A DNA stretch of 42,284 bases from CAIWKO01 sp964469155 (lineage in GTDB: Bacteria > Bacteroidota > Bacteroidia > Bacteroidales > CAIWKO01), in assembly GCA_964469155.1 (NCBI GenBank), contig CAYXXU010000040.1:1-42284 (forward strand), given 5' to 3'. Position 1 is the stretch's first letter. Every line of letters starts with the position of its first letter. The notes under the pieces were generated by a model. It was not told the origin of the DNA and searched no databases. It saw only the letters and a list, made by a program, of their open reading frames with translations. The position numbers and the translations under genes were made by a program. Shown here piece by piece: positions 1 through 7,838 of the stretch.

Positions 1-1
1 T

Positions 2-1141
2 CCTATTATTTCTGACAAAGATAACATATTTCATACTTATCTTAGAATAGAGCCTCAGTTTTTAATTGCACTTATGCAATCATTACTATACTGCCTTTCA
101 TTGTATTACCTTTTATATAATCTTTTTAAGAAAGGATATTTGAATTTTGCCCAGTGTGTTGTAAGTTATTTTTTAGTGCTTTTTTCACCGGAAATATTTC
201 AATCAAATTCATGGACATTGACAGAATCTTTTTGTGGCAGCTTGATATTAATTATTTCTGGAAATTTAATAAACGGTCTTAAAAGAAACAGTGTCAAAAT
301 TCTTTTCATTGTTTCATTCTGTTTTTTGGTATTATCTAGATTCGAATATTTATTAGTATTGCCAGTTGTAATCACACCATTTATATATAATAGAAAATAC
401 CGATTTGCTTTGATTACAATATTATCATTAACTCTTGTCCTTACAGTTAATGGGGCGAAAAACTATATGACTTTTAAGCGTTTTAACCCTTTTAGTTTTG
501 GGTCAGGAACTGTAATATATGGAGGGAACAATCGCAATGGAGATGGTTCTTGGCATGTTACTGAGAAAAATTTAAATTATTTACCGGCAAAAAAAAAAGA
601 GCCATATCTTTCTATTTCTAAATTTGATTCCAGATGTGGATGTATAAAACGAGATTCTCTCTATAAGAAATTAGCTGTTAATGTATGGAAAGATAATTGG
701 GTTTTTCAATTAAAAGTTATTCCCATAAAATTTCTAAAATTATGGGCTATTCCTGCAAATATGGACTTTTATACGGCTCACACAGATTTCAAGAAAGGAC
801 TGCTGATTAAATCATTATTTGATTCTGTAATTTGGCCATGGTATGGAAAATATAAGCATGGTTTTTACTTATTTGTTTACTGGTTATATCTCATTATAAT
901 AATCATGGGTTTTTACTTAAAAATTAGAGAAGGTCGATTTACTTATAATGAAATATTTGTAACTAGTTTATTTCTCATTGTTTCTTTTCTATATAGTGTG
1001 CCTTTTTATGGATTAGGCAGATTTCATGTTCCAATTTTTGGACTTATAGTTATTTATGCTGCGTATACAATAAAATATTTTGACACAAAATTCTTCAAAT
1101 CAAAGTTTTTTAAGAAATTAGAAATTAAGTATTCAAATTGA
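2..1141 (+). CDS. Partial multi-pass membrane protein, probably a GT-C type glycosyltransferase
   Basis: The reading frame is open from base 2 to the TGA at 1139-1141. The ATG at 74 is therefore probably internal, and the gene begins upstream of the window. The visible part (about 379 residues) has several hydrophobic helices in its first third, a soluble loop of roughly 140 residues in the middle (with GGNNRNGDGSW), and three more helices near the C terminus. This layout, a membrane core with a polar loop, resembles ArnT/PMT-like lipid-sugar-dependent glycosyltransferases. The catalytic N-terminal region is missing, so the family is only a suggestion. It points towards the polysaccharide operon and ends about 40 bp from the HAD remnant. 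Base composition is very AT-rich, like the rest of the locus. The alternative is an O-antigen polymerase-like or unknown membrane protein. Confidence 0.6.
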   Translation, partial: PIISDKDNIFHTYLRIEPQFLIALMQSLLYCLSLYYLLYNLFKKGYLNFAQCVVSYFLVLFSPEIFQSNSWTLTESFCGSLILIISGNLINGLKRNSVKILFIVSFCFLVLSRFEYLLVLPVVITPFIYNRKYRFALITILSLTLVLTVNGAKNYMTFKRFNPFSFGSGTVIYGGNNRNGDGSWHVTEKNLNYLPAKKKEPYLSISKFDSRCGCIKRDSLYKKLAVNVWKDNWVFQLKVIPIKFLKLWAIPANMDFYTAHTDFKKGLLIKSLFDSVIWPWYGKYKHGFYLFVYWLYLIIIIMGFYLKIREGRFTYNEIFVTSLFLIVSFLYSVPFYGLGRFHVPIFGLIVIYAAYTIKYFDTKFFKSKFFKKLEIKYSN

Positions 1142-1179
1142 CGAATAGGATATATCCATGTTTGAAAAGGCTTCCAACC

Positions 1180-1365
1180 TCAGTGATCCGATTCTTTCGG
1201 ATTATGCCCGTCGTACACCCTGTGAAAGGCATCAAAATCGTCTATGCCTTTCGCTTTCAGGACAAGCAGTTCATAGATCTCGCGTATGGTACTTTCCGAA
1301 TTGGTCTCAAAATCCCATATCGTTTTATCCAGATCGAACAGCAAGTGTTTGTACTTTTTTATCAT
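1180..1365 (-). pseudogene. Truncated HAD hydrolase (YjjG-like) N-terminal remnant
   Basis: The 61 codons start with MIKKYKHLLFDLDKTIWDFE, the first HAD motif (DxD, here DLDKT) in the setting typical of YjjG-type pyrimidine-nucleotide phosphatases. A stretch resembling the start of the cap domain follows (DAFHRVYDGHN). Family members are about 230 residues long. Here a stop comes after residue 61, and the space downstream is occupied by the oppositely oriented membrane-protein gene ending at 1141, so motifs II-IV have been lost and not merely frameshifted. It lies 78 bp downstream of wbpG on the same strand. I read it as the residue of a host gene cut away when the polysaccharide locus was rearranged. 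A functional 61-residue product is unlikely. Confidence 0.7.
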
Positions 1366-1443
1366 GGGTGCCAGAGTAGGAACATTTCGCAGGGGTTATT
1401 GCATAGCCCAAATAACTATACCATCTGCCCCTCTGACAAGGAA

Positions 1444-2556
1444 CTATTTATTCATCTTGCGGTAAATATTATAAATAAACTCCAATTTCTTATGTTCATT
1501 AGGGTAATCTTTATAGGTTTTTGGTGACAATTTCATTATTTCTTCAAACTCAGAAATAGAAAGACCAAGCTTTTTACATACATATTCTTTTTCTTCTATA
1601 GCCTTGATTGGGTCATAGGGTTTGTTCATGAGTTCTTTCAAGGCTTCTTCACGGGTTATTTCACCGGCACATATTTGTGTTGAAAAAGTTGCCTTTCGGT
1701 AATCGATTGAAAATTTTTCCGGAAGTATATAGGATTGTAAAAAACCGGTATATATTGATTCGTAATGTTTGCCCCCATAATATTTCCATCCCAATTCATT
1801 TTCAAGTATTTTCATGGCTTCCTTCTTGGTATAGGGGACATAATTAAGCAAGTAAATCATCCTCATTCCTTTCACATACTTATAATACATTTCTTTCATG
1901 TATCCGAATGTAGGAAATGTCTTAAGTTTTTTTAAACCAAAGCTATTGTGGATGGCTCTTAAATATTTCACATCTTTTGCATTATAATGCCAACTTTTCG
2001 GCAGAATACCTTCTGTTGCAAAATTCCCTCCACTTATAATAAATTTTATGTTATATTTTGATGCAATATTATGAAGTGCTGCCGGAATTGCAATGTCTGT
2101 TGGAGTTTCTGCTTCGGGGACAGATGCTTTCAAAAAAGCTACCTGTAGATCCCGAAATTCATCCCAATCAAGCACATAACTCTGATAGTCAAATCCAAGT
2201 TTAGCAGCCACATTTTTAATATTAGTTACGGAGATTTCTGAATTCCACCCATTGTCCAAATGGACAATTAAAGCTCTAAGTCCTAAATTTTTGACAACAT
2301 AAGCTGCATAACAGCTATCAATACCTCCGCTTATTCCAATCAGGCAGTCATATTCTTTATTTTTACCCTTGCTTTTTATTTTTTCAACAAGTTGCGAAAG
2401 TTTTTTATCACTTACCTCTCCCTGATAGACAAGCTTGGAAGTCTTTTCAAAAAACTCAGTGCAATGATTGCAAAATCCATTTTCATCGAATGTAATTTCA
2501 GGATCCGTTGTATCCATTACACATCGTAAACACTGGCGATAATTATTTTCATTCAT
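1444..2556 (-). CDS. wbpG: N-acetyl sugar amidotransferase (WbpG/PseA-like)
   Basis: This 370-residue cytoplasmic enzyme is of the WbpG family. The family uses ATP and ammonia to turn an N-acetyl group of a nucleotide sugar into an acetamidino group, as in Pseudomonas O-antigen synthesis. It opens with paired cysteines (C9xxC12 and C29xxC32) that probably bind zinc. The PP-loop ATP pyrophosphatase motif ISGGIDS follows at residues 75-81, then VHLDNGWNSE. The protein has no glutaminase domain, so ammonia must come from a partner. HisH- and HisF-like genes lie directly upstream (76-bp gap to HisF), which is the partnership known for this family. It is the last intact gene of the operon. The exact sugar substrate cannot be read from the sequence. 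Length and motifs look complete. Confidence 0.88.
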   Translation of the reverse strand: MNENNYRQCLRCVMDTTDPEITFDENGFCNHCTEFFEKTSKLVYQGEVSDKKLSQLVEKIKSKGKNKEYDCLIGISGGIDSCYAAYVVKNLGLRALIVHLDNGWNSEISVTNIKNVAAKLGFDYQSYVLDWDEFRDLQVAFLKASVPEAETPTDIAIPAALHNIASKYNIKFIISGGNFATEGILPKSWHYNAKDVKYLRAIHNSFGLKKLKTFPTFGYMKEMYYKYVKGMRMIYLLNYVPYTKKEAMKILENELGWKYYGGKHYESIYTGFLQSYILPEKFSIDYRKATFSTQICAGEITREEALKELMNKPYDPIKAIEEKEYVCKKLGLSISEFEEIMKLSPKTYKDYPNEHKKLEFIYNIYRKMNK

Positions 2557-2632
2557 AACAATATATTCAATAAACTCAAGACTAATTGCGTTTTAATAAC
2601 ATCATTACATGTCTTTATTATTAATTTCATCT

Positions 2633-3385
2633 TCAAAATATAATCTCTGACTTTGATGGATAATTTATCAGAACACCTTTTTGTGCGCCATGAAATACGA
2701 ATATGCTCCCTCCCGCTAATCCATTTGCATGACCATCTTGGTATACCTGCTTTAAATGATTTAAATTTCCTGCACCACCAAGGGCGATTACAGGAATACT
2801 TAAGGATTCCGTTATTTTTTGTACTAATCCAACATCATATCCATTCATCATCCCGTCTCGTTCAATAGATTGTATAATTATTTCGCCTGCGCCCATTTCT
2901 TCCATCAATTTTGCAAATTCAACGGGATTTTGGCCAGTTGGTTTATTTCCATTATTGGTCCATGAATGGACTTGCCCAAATATTTTCTTTTTCACATCAA
3001 TACAAACAACGATAGATGATGACCCAAATGTTTCTGAGGCAATATGAATAAACTCAGGATTTTCAGCAGCATAACTACCTATTATTACTTTTTCTGCTCC
3101 CGAATTAAGAATTTCCCTAATGCTAGCGATCGACCTTATTCCACCCCCGACTGCAAATGGCATATTGGCCTCTTCTCCAACGTCATTAACGAGATTGATT
3201 GAAATAACCCTTTTTTCTTTTGTAGCTAATATATCCAGTAATACCAATTCATCAGCTTTAAAATCATTAAAAAGCCTGACAGCGTTTATAGGATCACCAA
3301 TATACCTGAAATCTTTAAACCTCTTTGATTTAACTAAGGCTTGATTTTTTAAAAGCAATACCGGTATAATTCTGGGTCTAAACAT
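2633..3385 (-). CDS. hisF2: HisF-like ammonia-channel subunit of the sugar amidotransferase
   Basis: The 250-residue (beta/alpha)8 barrel aligns with HisF from the first residues: RIIP at 5-8, GDP at 30-32, VGGGIRS at 79-85 and CID at 128-130. In histidine biosynthesis HisF uses Asp11 and Asp130 as acid/base for the cyclase reaction. Here Asp130 is kept, but position 11 is Leu (RIIPVLLLKN), so the cyclase chemistry should be lost while the ammonia tunnel can persist. This, with its place between HisH and WbpG, supports a role in passing ammonia to WbpG and not in making histidine. A single base separates it from the hisH stop. No other histidine-pathway genes are nearby. Confidence in the fold is very high and in the reassigned role high. 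Confidence 0.9.
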   Translation of the reverse strand: MFRPRIIPVLLLKNQALVKSKRFKDFRYIGDPINAVRLFNDFKADELVLLDILATKEKRVISINLVNDVGEEANMPFAVGGGIRSIASIREILNSGAEKVIIGSYAAENPEFIHIASETFGSSSIVVCIDVKKKIFGQVHSWTNNGNKPTGQNPVEFAKLMEEMGAGEIIIQSIERDGMMNGYDVGLVQKITESLSIPVIALGGAGNLNHLKQVYQDGHANGLAGGSIFVFHGAQKGVLINYPSKSEIIF

Positions 3386-3386
3386 T

Positions 3387-4007
3387 TTAAAGGCTGATAA
3401 AGTTTTTTAACAACATTTCACCAGCATCATGGCTTTTCTCCGGATGATACTGTACGCCAAAAATATTATTTTTCTCGATAGCTGAAGGAAATCTATATTC
3501 GTATTCGGTTTCATTCAATACATCTGTACTGTCATTTGAATCAAGATGATAGGAATGAGCAAAATACATTTCTGCTAAATCCGGAACATTTTTCATGAGT
3601 AAGCTATTCTTCATTTTAATGATTTGATTCCAACCCATATGGGGAATCTTATATTTCAAATGATCAATCACTGAAAACCTAACAACATTGGCGTCTATCC
3701 ACCCCAATCCCTTTGCATCACCTTCTTCACTCCAATTTGCCATCAATTGCATTCCTAAGCAAATTCCAAGAATAGGTCTAAACTTCACCATTACAGCTTC
3801 ATTTAACACTGACAACAAATCTAAATTTCGAATGTTCTCCATTGCCTTTTTAAAATGTCCGACTCCAGGTAAAATTATTTTATCAGCAAATTCAATATCC
3901 TTAGCATCGGAAGTAATTAAGACATTCGCATTAATTCGCGATAACCTTTTCTTAATCGAATTAAGGTTTCCCATTCCATAATCAACTACTATAATTGGGC
4001 TACTCAT
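3387..4007 (-). CDS. hisH2: HisH-like glutamine amidotransferase
   Basis: The 206-residue class I glutaminase hydrolyses glutamine to release ammonia. The triad is visible: Cys83 in GICLGMQ, and His188 and Glu190 in QYHPEKSH. The oxyanion-strand motif PGVGHF is at 47-52. In histidine synthesis HisH pairs with HisF. Here it sits 1 bp upstream of a HisF-like subunit that lacks a catalytic Asp and two genes before WbpG, so it most likely supplies ammonia for amidino-sugar formation. It begins 6 bp after the preceding glycosyltransferase stop. The start at 4007 is the first ATG, before SSPIIVVDYGMGN. The size is normal for the family. Confidence 0.9.
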   Translation of the reverse strand: MSSPIIVVDYGMGNLNSIKKRLSRINANVLITSDAKDIEFADKIILPGVGHFKKAMENIRNLDLLSVLNEAVMVKFRPILGICLGMQLMANWSEEGDAKGLGWIDANVVRFSVIDHLKYKIPHMGWNQIIKMKNSLLMKNVPDLAEMYFAHSYHLDSNDSTDVLNETEYEYRFPSAIEKNNIFGVQYHPEKSHDAGEMLLKNFISL

Positions 4008-4013
4008 AATAAA

Positions 4014-5360
4014 TCACGATTTTTCTTTTGAATCAATAATTTTGTGGACAATCTCGGCTAATTTCTGAACCTGGATCTTACGCGAAAACTGTTCTGTATT
4101 AATCGAATTGCACTCAATAAATCCTTTTAATTTGAATTCGGCGTACAAATCTTTCAGTACAACTTTTAAATGTGCCGCATCTTTTACAACAATTCCTGAA
4201 TTAGTTTCATTAATTAAATTCTCTTGTAATCTTGGATTTAAAGATTCAGATTTATTGACATTATAATGCTTTCTCTTAAGTTCATTTGCCTCACTATCAT
4301 CCGAATAACACAAAATTATTTTTCTTTTAATGCCAATGTAATCATAAATTTTGGTCCCCATGTGGTAAAATGAATTAAATAACAGCATAACATTATTCCT
4401 ACACAATTCTTCTATTAATAGTTCATGCGGAATTCTTGGAAAAATGTTAATTCGACATTTTATATGAGGAAAATCCTTTGAGATCATATCATTTAGCACC
4501 ACAGGAATATTTACTCCATAGAAATTGACAATAAGGTCAACAGTATCGTTGCTTAATAAAAAGTCAGATATAACTGAGAAAAAACTTCTAATAGGATACC
4601 ATAAATATATGGTTCCAACAAAAGCAATACTTAATGCTGAACCTTGCTGTTCATTGTTCATTTTTTGTTTAATAATCTCAGGGCTGTAACCATTAGGTAA
4701 TATATAATATTTCTTATCTCTAATAATAGTTGAAATGTTAAATTTCAAAAATTCAGAAACTGTCGTAATACATTGTACGTTCTTTAGAATTCTCTTTTCC
4801 AAATAAGAATTCCATGTTCTCAATAAAAAGTTTTTCTGGTTTACGAAATTAAGTGTCCAAGGGTCACGGTAGTCTGCAATCCAGGGAATTTCAAATTTTC
4901 TACTTAATTTAGAGGCATAATCAAATAAAATAAAAGGATCCGCACACGCAATAATATAATCAACATTGTTTTTTTCTAAATATTTTTTTGCAGCTAAATA
5001 TAACTCCGACTTGGGGCCAATTTTAAACAAAAATTGTGCAAATTCGAAATAAGCAGAAATAAATTTTCTAAAGAATTTGTATCGAGAATCCCCATGTTTA
5101 AGCATCAATCTATTCGAAAAATTTGGTTTGTAAGGAGTTCTGATAATCATTCCTTTTTCATTTTCTTCAATAATTACTTTATCTGAATTACTTGCTTCAA
5201 TGTAATCCAGATGACTCCCATGTTTGTTGCTCCATTGACGCGTAACCACAATAGGGTATATATCAAACTCGTGCAAATATCTATACCAATTATAAGGACG
5301 TAAACCTCCAACGGAGACATAGGGGGGGAAATCGTATGCAATGATGAGTACCTTTTTCAT
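4014..5360 (-). CDS. Glycosyltransferase, GT4-like
   Basis: Predicted cytoplasmic or membrane-associated sugar transferase of GT-B fold, 448 residues from the start chosen here. It opens with a hydrophobic beta strand and a glycine loop (KKVLIIAYDFPPYVSVGG), typical of the N-terminal domain of GT4 enzymes. The middle has a DYIIACADPF strand and ADYRDPW. The C-terminal half has AFVGTIYLWYP and YDYIGIKRKIILCY, the donor-binding domain. The frame is open to 5399, but the ATG at 5360 makes the usual ATGA overlap with the upstream stop and starts exactly at the first beta strand, so I prefer it. Donor and acceptor are unknown. It is the last glycosyltransferase before hisH. Confidence 0.8.
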   Translation of the reverse strand: MKKVLIIAYDFPPYVSVGGLRPYNWYRYLHEFDIYPIVVTRQWSNKHGSHLDYIEASNSDKVIIEENEKGMIIRTPYKPNFSNRLMLKHGDSRYKFFRKFISAYFEFAQFLFKIGPKSELYLAAKKYLEKNNVDYIIACADPFILFDYASKLSRKFEIPWIADYRDPWTLNFVNQKNFLLRTWNSYLEKRILKNVQCITTVSEFLKFNISTIIRDKKYYILPNGYSPEIIKQKMNNEQQGSALSIAFVGTIYLWYPIRSFFSVISDFLLSNDTVDLIVNFYGVNIPVVLNDMISKDFPHIKCRINIFPRIPHELLIEELCRNNVMLLFNSFYHMGTKIYDYIGIKRKIILCYSDDSEANELKRKHYNVNKSESLNPRLQENLINETNSGIVVKDAAHLKVVLKDLYAEFKLKGFIECNSINTEQFSRKIQVQKLAEIVHKIIDSKEKS

Positions 5361-6538
5361 ATAATCATATCTATTAATGCATCTTCCTGATTCTCCCAAT
5401 TATATTCCAGAACCGCCTTCTTACAATTATCTTTAAATACACTCGAATCTATTGTTGCTAAAGTATTTATAGCACGTGCAATTTTTTGAGAATCTAACTC
5501 GACTAAAATCCCTAATTTGTATTTATTAAAAATTTTTTTTATCTCCACCATATTTGATGCAATCACAGGAATATTAGCATGAATGTACTCGAAAATTTTA
5601 TTAGGGAGTGCTAGTTTAGTATTTAAATTAATGGGTTCTAACAAATTAATGCCAAAATCTGCCCCCCGAGTGTATGACAAAAGAACATTCATATCAACGT
5701 AATCTTTAAAAAATATTCTTTTTTCTAAGTTATTTATTAATGTTAATTTCTCCAATTCCCTTTTAAGATTACCTGAACCAAGAATAAGTAAAACAATATT
5801 GCTATTAACAAACTTAAAAGTGTCTACCAGCAACTTTAAACCTCTGCCATTCTGGAGACCACCCTGATAAATTAATATCTTCTCATTGTTAATCAATCCT
5901 AGTTCTTTATGTAAATCAATAGTATCATTTCTCCTTGAAATGCACGGGTAGTTATATAAAACCCGAACATTTTTTACATTATACTTATTCTCAAAAAAAT
6001 CTTTTATAGAATTGTTAACTGTGATAAATTCATCTATTTCATTTACATAATGTTTCTCGGCATGCAGACCCAAATAATACATTAATTTTCTAATAGACCA
6101 AAAAATATATTTTTTCACACCAACTGCATTAAAAGGAAAAAACTGATTTAGCGTTTCCAGGTATATTTCATGTGAATCGTATACTAGTTTTGCTCCCATT
6201 TTTCTTTTCAGGATTACAGCTGGTTTTAAACATGGTAGATCATTTGCCCAAATAAAATCATAGGTAATACCTAATTTCACAACTTCTTTAATATAAAAAA
6301 GGTACTCATTATAAAAGCATGAGTGTCGTATGATTTTTAACTTTAAACTTTCTGGCTTTTCACAAGGAAACAATCTAACATTTTTATTAAATTTTCTGTA
6401 ATCATATTCCTCACCATTGATGTAAAACAAATCAACGTTAGCAATTGAAGATAGGGTTCGCACTGTTTTTATTACTCTTGAATCATTTGCTATTGCACCA
6501 TTTAGTAAAACACAAATACTAAGACTCCTATTTTCCAT
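5357..6538 (-). CDS. Glycosyltransferase, GT4-like (paralogue of the next gene upstream)
   Basis: The 393-residue GT-B glycosyltransferase has N-terminal CVLLNGAIANDSRVIKT and acceptor-domain blocks YDFIWANDLPCLKPAV and KLVYDSHEIYLETLNQFFP. Its donor-domain blocks are LIYQGGLQNGRGLKLL, LILGSGNLKREL and GINLLEPINLNTKLALPNKIFEY (given here in part). The family is recognised from these nucleotide-sugar-binding blocks. It is strikingly similar to the gene at 6665-7837 throughout, including the C-terminal EYNWENQE, so the two arose by tandem duplication. A 126-bp AT-rich spacer separates the copies, the longest gap inside the operon. Its 3' end overlaps the next gene by 4 bp. The specificity of the two copies may have diverged, because the acceptor-side N-terminal regions differ most. 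Confidence 0.85.
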   Translation of the reverse strand: MENRSLSICVLLNGAIANDSRVIKTVRTLSSIANVDLFYINGEEYDYRKFNKNVRLFPCEKPESLKLKIIRHSCFYNEYLFYIKEVVKLGITYDFIWANDLPCLKPAVILKRKMGAKLVYDSHEIYLETLNQFFPFNAVGVKKYIFWSIRKLMYYLGLHAEKHYVNEIDEFITVNNSIKDFFENKYNVKNVRVLYNYPCISRRNDTIDLHKELGLINNEKILIYQGGLQNGRGLKLLVDTFKFVNSNIVLLILGSGNLKRELEKLTLINNLEKRIFFKDYVDMNVLLSYTRGADFGINLLEPINLNTKLALPNKIFEYIHANIPVIASNMVEIKKIFNKYKLGILVELDSQKIARAINTLATIDSSVFKDNCKKAVLEYNWENQEDALIDMII

Positions 6539-6664
6539 TTTATAGATAAAGGTTAAATAAGGTTACTTACAGAACATCTAATTCTACCGAAATACTATTA
6601 AAATTCTTCAGACTTTTTGCTAAAATAAACATAATCGAAATTAAATCTTGAGATTAATCATTTT

Positions 6665-7837
6665 TCATTCAAATATTTTAAGTATTACCTTTTCCTGATT
6701 TTCCCAATTATATTCTAAAGCAGCTTTTTGGCAATTTTTTTTATATTCAGACAAGTCCATATCAGAAATTTTGTCAATCGATTTTACGATATCCTTAGGT
6801 TCGTTTTTTGCAAATATTCCAATATTATATTTTTGAAAAATAAGTTCTGTTTCTTTGGTTTTGGTAGTTATTGCCGGAATACCTGCATGCATATATTCAA
6901 ACAACTTATTGGGGACAGCATATTTTTTACTTAAATTAATAGATTCAAGTAAATTTATTCCACAATTTGCTCCTCTGGTATATTTGGGTAATGATTTTAA
7001 AGGTACTTTATCAATAAAAAATACTTTGCCGGCTAAATTATACAATTTTGAATACTCTATTAAATTTGGTCTCAGAGGTCCATCGCCAAGTATCACTAAT
7101 ATTGATCTTTCATTTGTATGTTTGAACGCTTCTAACAATAATATAAGCCCTCTGCCATAATTTAAAACACCCTGATAAAGTACAATAAATTTATTCTTAT
7201 CGATATTTAACATTTTATGGAAATCAATTGATTCCCCATGGAAATCTCGTTCGGGGCAATTCATCATTATGTGAATCTTTGTCAGATTATATTTTTCCTG
7301 AAAATATCTTTGCAATGACTTGCCCACAGTAATAAAATGATCAACATCTTTTATTAATTTCCACTCACAACGTGTTCCGGTAAATTGCATGAAAGCCAGA
7401 AGCATTTTAAAAATGATATTTTTAAACCAAGGGGCACTGACAGGAAAAAATTGATTTAAGGTTTCAATATAAATCTCGTGAGAATCGTAAATAAGTTTGG
7501 CACCTGTTTTTTTTTTCAGATAAACAGCAGGTTTCAGACACGGTAAATCGTTAGCCCAAATATAATCATAAGTTATGGTACCTTCAAGTACTTTTTTAAC
7601 GAAAAACAGGTACTCATCATAAAAAACAGTATGTCTTATGATTTTTTGTTTCAATGAAGAATAGGGGCAGACCACACTATGTAATTCTACATTACTGCTG
7701 AAAATTTGCGTATCTTTTTCATTACCATCAGTATAATAAAGATCAACGTGATGATAACGACTTATCGTCACTATTGTTTTTATAACTCTGGCATCATTTT
7801 CAATTTTACCGTTCAATAATACGCAAACTCTTTTCAT
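6665..7837 (-). CDS. Glycosyltransferase, GT4-like (tandem paralogue)
   Basis: The 390-residue GT-B enzyme is the sister copy of the gene at 5357-6538. Shared blocks include CVLLNGKIENDARVIKT, KLIYDSHEIYIETLNQFFP, VLYQGVLNYGRGL, LGDGPLRPNL and EYNWENQE near the C terminus. The glycine-rich LYQGVLNYGRG region and the later GINLLESINLS/NKLFEYMHAGIP region correspond to the donor-nucleotide-sugar site. It starts one base after the asnB-like stop and is followed by the 126-bp spacer, then its paralogue. Two similar transferases in one locus often add the same sugar in different linkages or act in turn. This is inference, as nothing in the sequence gives the linkage. Confidence 0.85.
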   Translation of the reverse strand: MKRVCVLLNGKIENDARVIKTIVTISRYHHVDLYYTDGNEKDTQIFSSNVELHSVVCPYSSLKQKIIRHTVFYDEYLFFVKKVLEGTITYDYIWANDLPCLKPAVYLKKKTGAKLIYDSHEIYIETLNQFFPVSAPWFKNIIFKMLLAFMQFTGTRCEWKLIKDVDHFITVGKSLQRYFQEKYNLTKIHIMMNCPERDFHGESIDFHKMLNIDKNKFIVLYQGVLNYGRGLILLLEAFKHTNERSILVILGDGPLRPNLIEYSKLYNLAGKVFFIDKVPLKSLPKYTRGANCGINLLESINLSKKYAVPNKLFEYMHAGIPAITTKTKETELIFQKYNIGIFAKNEPKDIVKSIDKISDMDLSEYKKNCQKAALEYNWENQEKVILKIFE

Positions 7838-7838
7838 A

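Noticed and set aside
1186..1202. Hairpin ATCCGA-TTCTT-TCGGAT as a terminator
   Set aside because: The stem is short, has no T-run on either side, and is explained by coding sequence of the HAD remnant.
1138..1527. 129-codon plus-strand ORF after the first gene
   Set aside because: It is antisense to both the HAD remnant and the end of wbpG, both of which have recognisable protein motifs on the minus strand.
5361..5399. Longer start for the glycosyltransferase at 4014-5360
   Set aside because: The extra 13 residues overlap the upstream gene and precede the first beta strand. The ATG at 5360 gives the usual ATGA overlap.
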